From NCBI RefSeq assembly GCF_000009625.1, contig NC_002678.2, forward strand, positions 6,852,001-6,916,000: a stretch of DNA of 64,000 bases, read 5' to 3'. Below the pieces are notes generated by a model. It was given only the letters and a program-made list of their open reading frames with translations, did not search any database and had not been told where the DNA came from. Source of the DNA: Mesorhizobium japonicum MAFF 303099. GTDB taxonomy: Bacteria > Pseudomonadota > Alphaproteobacteria > Rhizobiales > Rhizobiaceae. The number at the start of each line of letters is the position of its first letter. The first letter of the stretch is position 1. Below are positions 30,275 to 37,187 of the stretch, piece by piece. The translations under genes were made by a program, and so were the position numbers.

Positions 30275-30926
30275 TGGCTATTGGGCCCGCCAGCCATTGC
30301 CTGACGATGGCGGCGTCCGGGTCGCCGATGTCATGGCCCGATGGAATGATCCGGGCGTCGACCTCGGCGCCATGCCGGCTGAGCAGCGTCACCAGCGCCG
30401 GCACGAACGGTCCGTAGGTCTCGTCGGCGGCGCCGGCGATGATCAGCGTCCGTATGCCCGCGAGATCGGTGGCCGGTACGTGGTCGAGCACCGGCATCGG
30501 CCTCAACAGCGCCGCCAGGCGGACGATGCCCGGATGAAGCAGCATCAGGCTGGAAACCAGATTGGCGCCGTTCGAATAGCCGAGAAAAGTTGCGTGATCG
30601 AGATTAAGCCCATGGCGCTTGGCGGCCTCGTTTGTGAAGGCCGCGAAAGCCGCCGTTTCGGCAAGGATGCTTTTCTGTTCGAAGCGCGTCGGGTCTATCC
30701 GCTCGAACCAGCGAAAGCCGTCTTCCTGGGGGATGCGGCCTCGCGCCGCGACCAGCGTGGCGGTAGGCGCGATCCGTCTTGCCAGCGGCACCAAAGTGGT
30801 CTCGTCCACACCCGATCCATGCAGCAGGAACAGGCACTCACGGCTCTCCTTGCCGGCTCCCAGGAGGCGATAGGGAAAGGCCAGATCCGTGAGCAGCGGG
30901 CTGTTTTCGATACCGTCGCCGATCAT
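30258..30926 (-). CDS. Alpha/beta hydrolase, phospholipase/carboxylesterase type
   Basis: Product of 222 aa from ATG 30926. The oxyanion loop LFLLHGSGVDETTLVPLA, the nucleophile elbow FLGYSNGANLVSSL (catalytic Ser), the Asp region LIIAGAADETYGP and the final His in IPSGHDIGDPD give a complete triad in the expected order. The layout matches the small carboxylesterase/YtnP-like esterases (Pfam Abhydrolase_2), which hydrolyse short-chain esters. There is no signal peptide, so it is cytosolic. Its last codons overlap the IS1 remnant by 17 bases, so the native C-terminus may have been altered by that insertion or deletion. Confidence 0.88.
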   Translation of the reverse strand: MIGDGIENSPLLTDLAFPYRLLGAGKESRECLFLLHGSGVDETTLVPLARRIAPTATLVAARGRIPQEDGFRWFERIDPTRFEQKSILAETAAFAAFTNEAAKRHGLNLDHATFLGYSNGANLVSSLMLLHPGIVRLAALLRPMPVLDHVPATDLAGIRTLIIAGAADETYGPFVPALVTLLSRHGAEVDARIIPSGHDIGDPDAAIVRQWLAGPIAIAQAD

Positions 30927-31127
30927 CCCGCATCCTCTTGATTATATGAGGTTCCGCTCAATTTGCCGGCTTCAAAACGCAATATTTTCATGCTCCGCGA
31001 AAGTTGATTGAACCAGGCGCATTCCGGCCCGTTTATGCGCCGATATACTCCACGTGGGAGGAATCGAAGCGGTGCGCCGGGGGTCGCATTGCTGGACATG
31101 AACAACCAGCTTTGAGGCCTTTTGTCG

Positions 31128-32390
31128 ATGACTACCCCTGTTTTGTCGGATCGCAATTTGCGTATCCCCGATCGCGATACGCGTATCCCCGATCGCGATA
31201 CGCGTATCCCCGATCGCGATACGCGTATCTCGGATCGCGATACGCGTATCGATGTGCTGCGCGCATTGGCGTTGATCGTCATTTTCATCGACCATGTGCC
31301 GGGCACCGCTTTCGAGGCACTGACATACAAGAATTTCGGTTTCTCGGATGCAGCCGAGGCTTTCGTGCTGATTTCCGGCATCTCGGTCGCGCTCGCCTAC
31401 GGAACGAAGTTCCGGCCGGGTGGCAGGCTGCTCGCGACCTTGAAGATGTGGCGGCGGGCAGGCGTGCTCTACGTCGCCCATATCGTCACGACGATGGTGG
31501 TGATCGCCCTGTTCTGCACCGTGGCGGTTCTCACCAGGCGGCCGGAATTGCTGAAACTGATCAACATCGAGCCATTGATGAAAAACACGCCGGAAGTGCT
31601 GGTCGGCATCGTCACGCTCGGCCATCAGCTTGGCTACAACAACATCCTGCCGGTCTATGCCGCGCTGCTTCTTATGGCTCCGGCCTTCGTCCTGCTCATC
31701 AGCTACCGGCCTGCCGCGGCACTTGTCGCGTCCGGTGCGCTGTGGCTCGTCGCCGGCATCTGGCAGATCGCGCCGCCCAATTATCCCGAGCCCGGCTTCT
31801 GGTTCCTGAACCCTCTGTCCTGGCAGTTCCTGTTCAACATCGGCGTTGCCGCCATGCTGCATGTCAGGCGCGGCGGCGTCATTCCGGTCAACCGCTGGCT
31901 GGTCGGCGCGGCCGCGGCCTATGTGGCGACGGCGCTGGTCTGGGTGCATAGCCCGCTCTGGGGGCAGATAACCTGGTTCAAGCTTCCCGTGGTGATCGGT
32001 GGCTTTGACAAGACTTTCCTGTCGCTGCCGCGTCTGTTGCATATACTGGCGGTCAGCTACCTCATCGTCGCCTTGCCGGCGCTATCGAGCCTGTTCCGCA
32101 CCAGCCCTGATCATCCCCTGGCGATACTGGGAAAACGCTCGCTGCCGGTCTTCATCGCCGGCACGGTGATCGCGATGGTCGCGCAGGTGATGAAACTGAT
32201 CAATCCGGGCGGGCTTGCCTATGACAGTCTGCTGCTTTCGGCCGGCATCGCCATGCAGTTCGCGCTCGCCTTCTATCTCGAATGGCTGTCGACGATCGGC
32301 GGCTCGGGCAAGGTTCGCGCGCCGCAAAAGGATGTCACGCCGGTGCGTGCGTCTTTCGGCATCTCCGCGGTGGCGAGGGTCAATCGCTGA
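31128..32390 (+). CDS. opgC: OpgC-like membrane protein with N-terminal heptapeptide repeats
   Basis: Product of 420 aa from ATG 31128 (GAGG 10 bases upstream). After MTTPVLS the sequence repeats DRDTRIP with slight changes five times (residues 8-42), encoded by 21-bp DNA repeats. The membrane part opens DVLRALALIVIFIDHVPGTA and continues with FVLISGISVALAYGTKFRPG, GHQLGYNNILPVYAALLLMA and PLSWQFLFNIGVAAML, the pattern of OpgC-type acyltransferase-3 relatives. OpgC adds succinyl groups to osmoregulated periplasmic glucans. About ten membrane helices. The repeats would lie in the cytosol. Other OpgC proteins usually begin near the second arm (RIDVLRALAL), so the repeat region is an expansion. 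Confidence 0.85.
   Translation: MTTPVLSDRNLRIPDRDTRIPDRDTRIPDRDTRISDRDTRIDVLRALALIVIFIDHVPGTAFEALTYKNFGFSDAAEAFVLISGISVALAYGTKFRPGGRLLATLKMWRRAGVLYVAHIVTTMVVIALFCTVAVLTRRPELLKLINIEPLMKNTPEVLVGIVTLGHQLGYNNILPVYAALLLMAPAFVLLISYRPAAALVASGALWLVAGIWQIAPPNYPEPGFWFLNPLSWQFLFNIGVAAMLHVRRGGVIPVNRWLVGAAAAYVATALVWVHSPLWGQITWFKLPVVIGGFDKTFLSLPRLLHILAVSYLIVALPALSSLFRTSPDHPLAILGKRSLPVFIAGTVIAMVAQVMKLINPGGLAYDSLLLSAGIAMQFALAFYLEWLSTIGGSGKVRAPQKDVTPVRASFGISAVARVNR
31149..31253 (+). repeat. Five 21-bp tandem repeats inside the opgC-like gene
   Basis: Units at 31149, 31170, 31191, 31212 and 31233. The consensus GATCGCGATACGCGTATCCC (plus C) contains the 12-bp palindrome GATACGCGTATC. Units 2 and 3 are identical, unit 1 and the last positions of units 4 and 5 diverge. 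As 21 is a multiple of three, copy-number change keeps the reading frame. Confidence 0.95.
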
Positions 32391-32402
32391 GGGGCGGTCG
32401 GT

Positions 32403-33479
32403 TCAGCCGCGCGGCGGAGCCGACGAGGCCCGCACGATCAGTTCGACAGGCAGTTGCCGGCGACTTGTCGTGCCGTCGTTTTCCAGGATCGCCTTGACGG
32501 CGAGACGGCCGATTTCGGCAATCGGTTGGGCGACGGTGGTCAATGGCGGCTCGGATACCTCAGCTTCCGGAACGCCATCGAACCCGACGACCGAAACATC
32601 GTTGGGGACGTTCAGTTTGCGCGCGCTCAGCCATTCGAGCGCCACCAGGGCCATCCTGTCCGACATCGCCAGGATCGCCGTAGGCGGTTCGGCGGCGCCG
32701 AAGATCGCCTCGAGTGCCGCGATTGTGCTGGTCGCATCGTTGGCTGTCTCGTAGACGGGCACTTTGGATGTGTCGACGCCAACCCGCGACAGCTCCTGGA
32801 AATAGCCGGTGAGCCGGTCTCGCGTTCCCGCATAAACCGCGGTCTGCACCTGCTCGGGGGAAACGGGGCCTGTCCTGTCGTCGACAAACTGCAGCGCCAG
32901 AACGGCAAAGCGGCGGTGCCCAAGGTCGGTGAGATGGCGCGCCGCCATGGCCGCGCCAGCGACATTGTCTATGCCGATTGTCGCGACCGACCCATCCTCG
33001 GAAGCGAGGTCGAGCGCCACGAAAGGCAATTTGCGCTCGCGTGCCAACTGCACCAGGCGCGAACCGCCTTCGATACAAAAGACGATGAAGCCGTCGACCA
33101 GGGCGCTCTGGATGTTCCAGGCAAGCTGCTCGTTGTTGGCGGCCGAGACCAGGGAGATGCCGGCCCCTGTCGCGTCGCAGGCCTGCGAGATGCCCGCCAT
33201 CATGACGCGCGCGAAGGGGTCGTCGAAGAAGTAGGAGAGGGGTTCTGCCGTCGCGACGCCAATGGCGTTGACCTTGCCTGCCCGCAGCAGACGGCCCTTG
33301 GGGTCCGGTCCGCCATAGCCCATCGCTTCGGCCGCCGCCTTGACCCGTTCGCGGACTTCCTCGCGCACGATCTCCGGGCGGCTGAAGACATTGGATGCGG
33401 TGCCGTGCGAGACCCCGGCGGCCTTGGCGATGTCGGCCAGCCGGACGGGTCTTCTATTGCCTGCGGTGAGTGACGCCAT
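32403..33479 (-). CDS. LacI-family transcriptional regulator
   Basis: Product of 358 aa from ATG 33479; AGGAGG lies seven bases upstream, while an earlier in-frame start lacks a site. The N-terminal helix-turn-helix is VRLADIAKAAGVSHGTASNVFS with the hinge helix RVKAAAEAMGYG. The periplasmic-binding-protein-like core spans about residues 65-340 (GVATAEPLSYFFDDPFARVM, HLTDLGHRRFAVLAL, ILAMSDRMALVALEWLS, VPNDVSVVGFDGVPEAEVSE). This suits a sugar or polyol ligand. Two copies of a 14-bp palindromic-type site sit in the divergent region and a third 200 bases further, so the likely targets include the two tandem small genes at 33641 and 33839 and possibly its own promoter. Confidence 0.92.
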   Translation of the reverse strand: MASLTAGNRRPVRLADIAKAAGVSHGTASNVFSRPEIVREEVRERVKAAAEAMGYGGPDPKGRLLRAGKVNAIGVATAEPLSYFFDDPFARVMMAGISQACDATGAGISLVSAANNEQLAWNIQSALVDGFIVFCIEGGSRLVQLARERKLPFVALDLASEDGSVATIGIDNVAGAAMAARHLTDLGHRRFAVLALQFVDDRTGPVSPEQVQTAVYAGTRDRLTGYFQELSRVGVDTSKVPVYETANDATSTIAALEAIFGAAEPPTAILAMSDRMALVALEWLSARKLNVPNDVSVVGFDGVPEAEVSEPPLTTVAQPIAEIGRLAVKAILENDGTTSRRQLPVELIVRASSAPPRG

Positions 33480-33498
33480 TGTGCGTGCCTCCTGACAT

Positions 33499-33531
33499 GC
33501 ATTTAGCACGTTCCGGATGTGCATCTAGCAC
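33499..33531. promoter_or_regulatory. Pair of 11-bp direct repeats in the lacI leader
   Basis: GCATTTAGCAC (33499-33509) and GCATCTAGCAC (33521-33531) are 22 bp apart start-to-start, two helical turns, 20-52 bases upstream of the lacI-type start. Possible protein-binding site on one helix face. Confidence 0.5.
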
Positions 33532-33536
33532 TTTCG

Positions 33537-33599
33537 TTGGATCGATTCAAATTTTGCTTGACCGGAAATGCCTGAAGACATACATTTGAATCGATCCAA
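33537..33599 (+). promoter_or_regulatory. Promoter flanked by two LacI-type operators
   Basis: TTGGATCGATTCAA (33537-33550) and its exact reverse complement TTGAATCGATCCAA (33586-33599) are 49 bp apart. Between them is TTGACC (33558-33563), a 17-base spacer and TACATT (33581-33586), a good sigma-70 promoter pointing at the first small gene. The upstream site ends 7 bases before the -35; the downstream site begins in the -10. The CG centre is typical of LacI/GalR-family operators. This is the layout of a repressed promoter. Confidence 0.8.
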
Positions 33600-33640
33600 G
33601 CTGCAGATTTGTTCTGCTGAATGTCAAGGGGAGGTGCGCT

Positions 33641-33784
33641 ATGCATCCCGTCAATTATCTCTTCGAGGACATCTATCGCAACCACTGGAGTATCGGGCCG
33701 GGCGCCAGCAATTCCGGACGCCGGGGCAGGGCCGGACCTTGGATTCGCGACCTTCGCTTCCTTGTGGAGCGCAAGCGAAGCTGA
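33641..33784 (+). CDS. Small protein A, paralogue of the next gene
   Basis: A 47-codon gene from ATG 33641, preceded by AAGGGGAGG 6 bases upstream. The product starts MHPVNYLFEDIYRNHWSIGP and ends basic (RDLRFLVERKRS). Its first 20 residues match those of the gene at 33839 at 14 positions, whereas the tails differ except for a shared Arg-rich, Trp-containing character. Such conservation restricted to the N-terminal part, with independent ribosome sites and operators, argues for a real small protein. No membrane segment or signal is seen; the front half could form an amphipathic aromatic helix. Role unknown. It lies under the operator-flanked promoter at 33537-33599. Confidence 0.72.
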   Translation: MHPVNYLFEDIYRNHWSIGPGASNSGRRGRAGPWIRDLRFLVERKRS

Positions 33785-33806
33785 GAGTTGCTTTTTTGCT
33801 CGCTGA

Positions 33807-33820
33807 TTGGATCGATTCAA
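33807..33820. promoter_or_regulatory. Third LacI-type operator
   Basis: TTGGATCGATTCAA, identical to the site at 33537, lies 18 bases before the second small gene and 7 bases before its AAGGGGAG ribosome-binding region. The repeat of operator, ribosome site and start shows that the unit was duplicated. A weak TTGCTT (33788) could be a -35 for a separate promoter. Confidence 0.75.
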
Positions 33821-33838
33821 TTCAAGGGGAGAAAAACC

Positions 33839-33988
33839 ATGCATCCCATCAAGCATCTGTTCGAGGACATCTATCGCAACTACTGGGGCATTGCCCCGGC
33901 AGCCGAGCGGCCGAAGGTGCGGCGCCTGTCGAAGCCGGCCGCGCGCAATCGCGATCTTTGGGTTCGTACCGAACGTCCCAGGGATTGA
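33839..33988 (+). CDS. Small protein B, paralogue of the preceding gene
   Basis: A 49-codon gene from ATG 33839 with CAAGGGGAG 7 bases upstream; the frame is open for 17 codons before this, but those codons run through the operator. The product starts MHPIKHLFEDIYRNYWGIAP and continues AAERPKVRRLSKPAARNRDL to WVRTERPRD. The shared core with its neighbour is MHPxxxLFEDIYRNxWxIxP. The tail is rich in Arg and Pro and has a Trp. No domain is recognised. It stands directly behind operator 3, followed after 17 bases by a convergent DUF423 gene, so the unit is a two-gene module with the divergent LacI regulator. Confidence 0.75.
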   Translation: MHPIKHLFEDIYRNYWGIAPAAERPKVRRLSKPAARNRDLWVRTERPRD

Positions 33989-34005
33989 TGCCTCCGTATT
34001 TGGCC

Positions 34006-34365
34006 TCAGGAACGCGGTCGCAACAGGGCGGAAATCGCTACCCCCAGCCAGCCGGCGATGAGCAGCGTGCCTCCGGTCGGCGCCGACATCGGAAACAGTC
34101 TCGATCCGAGGAAATCGCGGGCGAGGAGATCGCCCGCGAAAAGCAGGAGCCCGACAAGCAGGACGAGGCTCGCGATCCGCAGGCAGCGATTCGCGCCGAT
34201 GAGGCCGATGGCGAGGAAGACCGGCGCGTGCATCAAGAGGAACGACGCGGCCGTGCCGGTGAAGGCACCGCCGCGGTGCGCGGCCGCAGCCGACAGCGCC
34301 ACGCCCGCCGCTCCGACGAGACCGCCGGCAAACACAAGGATACGGCTGGGTTCGGCGGAATTCAT
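34006..34365 (-). CDS. DUF423-family membrane protein
   Basis: Product of 119 aa from ATG 34365 with four hydrophobic segments: ILVFAGGLVGAAGVALSAAA, FLLMHAPVFLAIGLIGAN, IASLVLLVGLLLFAGDLLA and GGTLLIAGWLGVAISALL. The early AAAAHRGG, the H in LLMHAPVF and LFPMSAPTGGTLLIAGW match the YgdD/DUF423 family of small inner-membrane proteins without a defined role. The usual GAFGAH motif is altered to SAAAAH, so it is a divergent member. It is convergent with the small-protein module and 22 bases from the next minus-strand gene end. Confidence 0.78.
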   Translation of the reverse strand: MNSAEPSRILVFAGGLVGAAGVALSAAAAHRGGAFTGTAASFLLMHAPVFLAIGLIGANRCLRIASLVLLVGLLLFAGDLLARDFLGSRLFPMSAPTGGTLLIAGWLGVAISALLRPRS

Positions 34366-34387
34366 GTCGGCATCCCTCTAAAGCCTC

Positions 34388-35641
34388 TCAGGACTCTAGC
34401 GCTTCTAGCGCCATATGCCGTGTGCGCCGCGACTGGACGATCCAGTTGTAGACAGCGCCGCCGGCCATCAGCACCGATGTGCCGAGAAACACAGCCCTCA
34501 TGCCGAAATGACCGCCGACGAAGCCCCCCGTCAACGGTCCCGCAACCTGCCCGACATACTGCGCCGAGATCGCCAGGCCAAGCACATTGCCGCCGACGCC
34601 GTCCGGAATGTTGTGGCGGATGACGCTGGTGATGCAAGGCAGCAAGCCGCCGAGCGCCAGACCCATCAGGAAGCGCAACCCGATCAGTTGCCAGCCATTG
34701 GTGACGAAGGCTTGGGGAATGAGCAGCAGGGCCGAGACGGCCAGCGCCCCGACGACGACGTTCCAGTGGCCGACGCGGTCAGCGAGCTTGCCGAGCCAGG
34801 ACGCCGACAGGATGGTGCCCAGCGCTGCCGCCGACATCACGACGCCGGCGACCATCGTCACCCGGCTCTGATCCTCGATGAGCTGCTGCACATAGACGGT
34901 GATGATCGGCTCGATCGACATGTTGGCGAAGGCCAGCAGCATGCCGGTTATCAACATGGCCACGACCGGGCGCTTGTCCGGAATCCGTGACCAGCCGCTT
35001 TTCGGCCTGGCGCCCTTTTCCGCCTTTACCGGCTTGGGGCGCGGGGTCTCCTTGATGAGGAAGGTCGTTGCCAGGAAGGCCAGGAAAATGACCCCGCCGG
35101 ACAGAAGGAAGGTGGCGCGAATGCCGATCACTGGGGGCAGCGCACCGCCCATCAGGGGGCCGACCAGCGAGCCGGCCGTTATCCCCGCCGACAGGACGCC
35201 CAGCGCCCAGCCGGAACGGTCCTTGGGCGTCTGCATGGCCACCAATATGGTCGACCCCGAGGAATAGCCGCCGGCAAAGCCGATCAGCAGGCGCAGCAGC
35301 ACCAATTGCCAGACCGTCTCGACCATGCCGGTCAGCGACATGCAGATCGCCATGCCGAAGCTGGCGCGCACCAGCATCACCTTGCGGCCATAGCGGTCGC
35401 CCAGCCGCCCCCACAACGGCGCGACCAAGGCCGCGGCGAAGAAGGTGGCGCCATAGGCGATGCCGGACCATTGCACGATGGCGGCGTGACCCTGCGCGCC
35501 GAGCTGTTCCACATAAAGCGGCAGGAAGGGCAACAGCAGGGTCATGGCGATGAGCGTGCTGAACGAGCCAGCGAAACAGACGGCGAGATTGCGCCGCCAG
35601 TGGATGTTGTAGCCGCTCTGTTGCGTGTCTTCCTGTGTCAT
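34388..35641 (-). CDS. MFS multidrug/metabolite efflux transporter
   Basis: Product of 417 aa from ATG 35641 (MTQEDTQQSGYNIHWRRNLA). The same frame stays open far beyond the start, over the divergent regulator gene, but that stretch has no MFS character. Twelve helices with motif A AAPLWGRLGDRYGRKVML-like (APLWGRLGDRYGRKVML), GGYSSGSTILVAMQTPKDRS and a second-half motif SASWLGKLADRVGHWNVVV. The type is close to the 12-TM TetA/MdtG drug exporters. It is divergent from a GntR-family gene, with a palindromic operator in the gap directly before its start, so that regulator very likely controls it. Confidence 0.9.
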   Translation of the reverse strand: MTQEDTQQSGYNIHWRRNLAVCFAGSFSTLIAMTLLLPFLPLYVEQLGAQGHAAIVQWSGIAYGATFFAAALVAPLWGRLGDRYGRKVMLVRASFGMAICMSLTGMVETVWQLVLLRLLIGFAGGYSSGSTILVAMQTPKDRSGWALGVLSAGITAGSLVGPLMGGALPPVIGIRATFLLSGGVIFLAFLATTFLIKETPRPKPVKAEKGARPKSGWSRIPDKRPVVAMLITGMLLAFANMSIEPIITVYVQQLIEDQSRVTMVAGVVMSAAALGTILSASWLGKLADRVGHWNVVVGALAVSALLLIPQAFVTNGWQLIGLRFLMGLALGGLLPCITSVIRHNIPDGVGGNVLGLAISAQYVGQVAGPLTGGFVGGHFGMRAVFLGTSVLMAGGAVYNWIVQSRRTRHMALEALES

Positions 35642-35672
35642 GCCCTGCCTGCTCGATATCAGCGCTTGTTGC

Positions 35673-35704
35673 GGATACCATTTTGGGATACCAAACTGGT
35701 ATCC
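35673..35704. promoter_or_regulatory. GntR-type operator with an extra half-site
   Basis: GGATACCA-aac-TGGTATCC (35686-35704) is a perfect 8-bp inverted repeat, and a further GGATACCA half-site lies at 35673-35680, 13 bp upstream. It occupies the gap between the MFS start (35641) and the GntR start (35759). The pattern GGATACCA resembles the T/GGTAT-type half-sites of FadR-subfamily regulators. Confidence 0.85.
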
Positions 35705-35758
35705 GTCATGAACTCCAACCCGGCTGCTGTCAATGCGGCTTCGGAACAAGGAAACGCT

Positions 35759-36424
35759 ATGTCGCAGATGCAGAATGTCGAACGGCAGTTGCGCGAGATG
35801 ATCCTGGGGCTCGAGATCGGCCCAGGCGAGAAATTGACCGAGCGTTGGATCGAAGGCCGCTTCGGCGCTTCGCGCACGCCGGTCAGGGCAGCGCTGCTGC
35901 GGCTGGAGACCGAGGGGCTGGTGGGCAGGGATGGCCGCGGCTGGACGGTATCGCCCATCAACCTTGCCGAGCTCGAGCAGATCGCGGTCTACCGCGAAGC
36001 GGTCGAGGTCGCGGCGGTGCGGCTGACATGCATGCATGCCGAAAGCAGCGCCATCGACGTCATCGAGGCGATGCTCGATTCCTGCGACCAGAATACGCCG
36101 CGCGAGGAGTGGCATCGTGTCGGCATGGATTTTCACATCGAGCTGGCGCGCCTGTCGGGCAACGAATTCCTGTTCAGGGCCGTGCGTGATGCCATGACGC
36201 GCCTGTCCCGCGCCCGCTGGCTGGAGGTGCGTGACGAAGCGGCCCTTGGTCGCGCCTGGGCCGAACACCGCGCCATTCTGGCCGCGGCACGCCTTGGCGA
36301 TGCCGATGAGGCGGCCCGCCTGCTTTGTGCCCACATCGTCGGCAGCCGCGACCGGCTGGTGACGTCGCTCGCCAACGACCGACGCGGCCTTCGCGCCAGG
36401 GGATTTGCCGTCGTGGCTGCTTAG
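35759..36424 (+). CDS. GntR-family regulator, FCD (FadR) subfamily
   Basis: Product of 221 aa from ATG 35759, chosen for AAGGAAA 5 bases upstream; ATG 35708 is in frame but would begin within 4 bases of the operator. The wHTH is VERQLREMILGLEIGPGEKL, RWIEGRFGASRTPVRAALLR and LETEGLVGRDGRGWTVS. The FCD ligand domain follows with AVYREAVEVAAVRL-like (VYREAVEVAAVRLTCMHAES), the metal-binding D in GMDFHIELARLSGN and the His in AEHRAILAAARLGDADEAAR. Such FCD proteins bind carboxylates via metal. It faces an MFS pump, and its own operator lies in between, which points to autoregulation and control of the pump. Confidence 0.9.
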   Translation: MSQMQNVERQLREMILGLEIGPGEKLTERWIEGRFGASRTPVRAALLRLETEGLVGRDGRGWTVSPINLAELEQIAVYREAVEVAAVRLTCMHAESSAIDVIEAMLDSCDQNTPREEWHRVGMDFHIELARLSGNEFLFRAVRDAMTRLSRARWLEVRDEAALGRAWAEHRAILAAARLGDADEAARLLCAHIVGSRDRLVTSLANDRRGLRARGFAVVAA

Positions 36425-36440
36425 CACCTGTGTGGGGCAG

Positions 36441-36469
36441 GGCGCTCGCCGGCAAAAACCGGCGGCGCC
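36441..36469. repeat. Strong hairpin after the gntR-type gene
   Basis: GGCGC-t-CGCCGG-caaaaa-CCGGCG-GCGCC makes an 11-bp GC stem with one bulged T, 16 bases after the stop at 36424. No T-tract follows, so it is either a Rho-dependent or stabilising RNA structure, or a small repeat. Confidence 0.6.
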
Positions 36470-36526
36470 TGATGCCAAGCGCACTTTCGGCCTCGCTTCA
36501 CGGACGCCGATGGCGTAAGAGCGGCG

Positions 36527-36787
36527 ATGGAAAACAACCGATTTGAAACACCCGTGACCGTCAAGTCCGTCACGGCGGGAAGCACTCAGCTCTTGCGCAC
36601 GGCCCGCGAGGCATCCGAATACCTGCTCAACAGCTGGCCCGGCAAGCGCAGTCCCAAGCATCGCGCGGCGCTGCAGGCCTGCCACGATGCGCTGGCCGGC
36701 GACAAGCCGGCCATGAACGCGCGGCGCGCCTTTATCGCTGCGGCGCGCGAAGTGGACGTTTTTGTCAGCGACAAGGCCCCTGCCTGA
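36527..36787 (+). CDS. DUF982-family protein
   Basis: Product of 86 aa from ATG 36527. The pattern FETPVTVKSVTAGSTQLLRT, then AREASEYLLNSWPGKRSPKH, AALQACHDALAG and ARRAFIAAAREVDVFVSD matches DUF982, a small protein family expanded in rhizobia. The conserved W-P, A-x-x-x-C and A-R-x-A-F-I-x-A-A elements are all present. The family is cytosolic and has no known function; members are often multicopy in Mesorhizobium and Rhizobium genomes. A bidirectional terminator follows 24 bases after the stop, so this is a single-gene unit downstream of the regulator. Confidence 0.85.
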   Translation: MENNRFETPVTVKSVTAGSTQLLRTAREASEYLLNSWPGKRSPKHRAALQACHDALAGDKPAMNARRAFIAAAREVDVFVSDKAPA

Positions 36788-36810
36788 CGCAGAGCCATAG
36801 ACTGGATTGA

Positions 36811-36840
36811 GGCAAGGCCCGCATATGCGGGCCTTTTGCC
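36811..36840. terminator. Bidirectional intrinsic terminator
   Basis: GGCAAGGCCCGC-atat-GCGGGCCTTTTGCC: an AAGGCCCGC/GCGGGCCTT stem of 9 bp between the DUF982 gene (plus) and the small charged gene (minus). T-rich only on the plus side (CCTTTT). Confidence 0.85.
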
Positions 36841-36841
36841 G

Positions 36842-36988
36842 TCATTCCGCCGTTTCGTTTTCGATCTCTGCCTCGGGCTTGGAACGTTCGCGCGCGGCAA
36901 CCTTGGCCGCCAGCTTTTCGGCCTTCTTCGCCGCCTTTTGCCGGTCGCGTTCCTTGCGTTCCTGATCGTAGTTTGGTGCTCGCGCCAT
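36842..36988 (-). CDS. Small highly charged coiled-coil protein
   Basis: A 48-codon gene from ATG 36988 with AAGGA 7 bases upstream. It starts MARAPNYDQERKERDRQKAA and ends ERSKPEAEIENETAE. Almost half the residues are Lys, Arg, Glu or Asp and the heptads favour one long helix (KKAEKLAAKVAARERSK). It has a good start site, a terminator at its end and G/C-ending codons, so it is very likely real despite its size. Similar small Lys/Ala-rich proteins occur in rhizobia with no known role. It could bind nucleic acid or act as a small adaptor. Confidence 0.72.
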   Translation of the reverse strand: MARAPNYDQERKERDRQKAAKKAEKLAAKVAARERSKPEAEIENETAE

Positions 36989-37187
36989 ATCGGTTCCTTT
37001 TGACCTGCCTTGCGGCTCTGACCTTGCCTAGGAGCATTAGCCGTCAAACACAACAGCTGAAACGACAGTGCGCGTGCGCGGCCCCGGAGATCCGTGGGGG
37101 CTTGCCAGATCGGCGCCATAATGATGTAGGAAACGCGGGGCGCCAGCGTATTTGAGAGCTGCCCGTTTGTTTTTGACCAAGTGAGTC

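Noticed and set aside
35642..36685. N-terminal extension of the MFS protein by ~350 codons
   Set aside because: The extension overlaps the GntR-family gene and the operator and has no MFS or other domain; ATG 35641 is the natural start.
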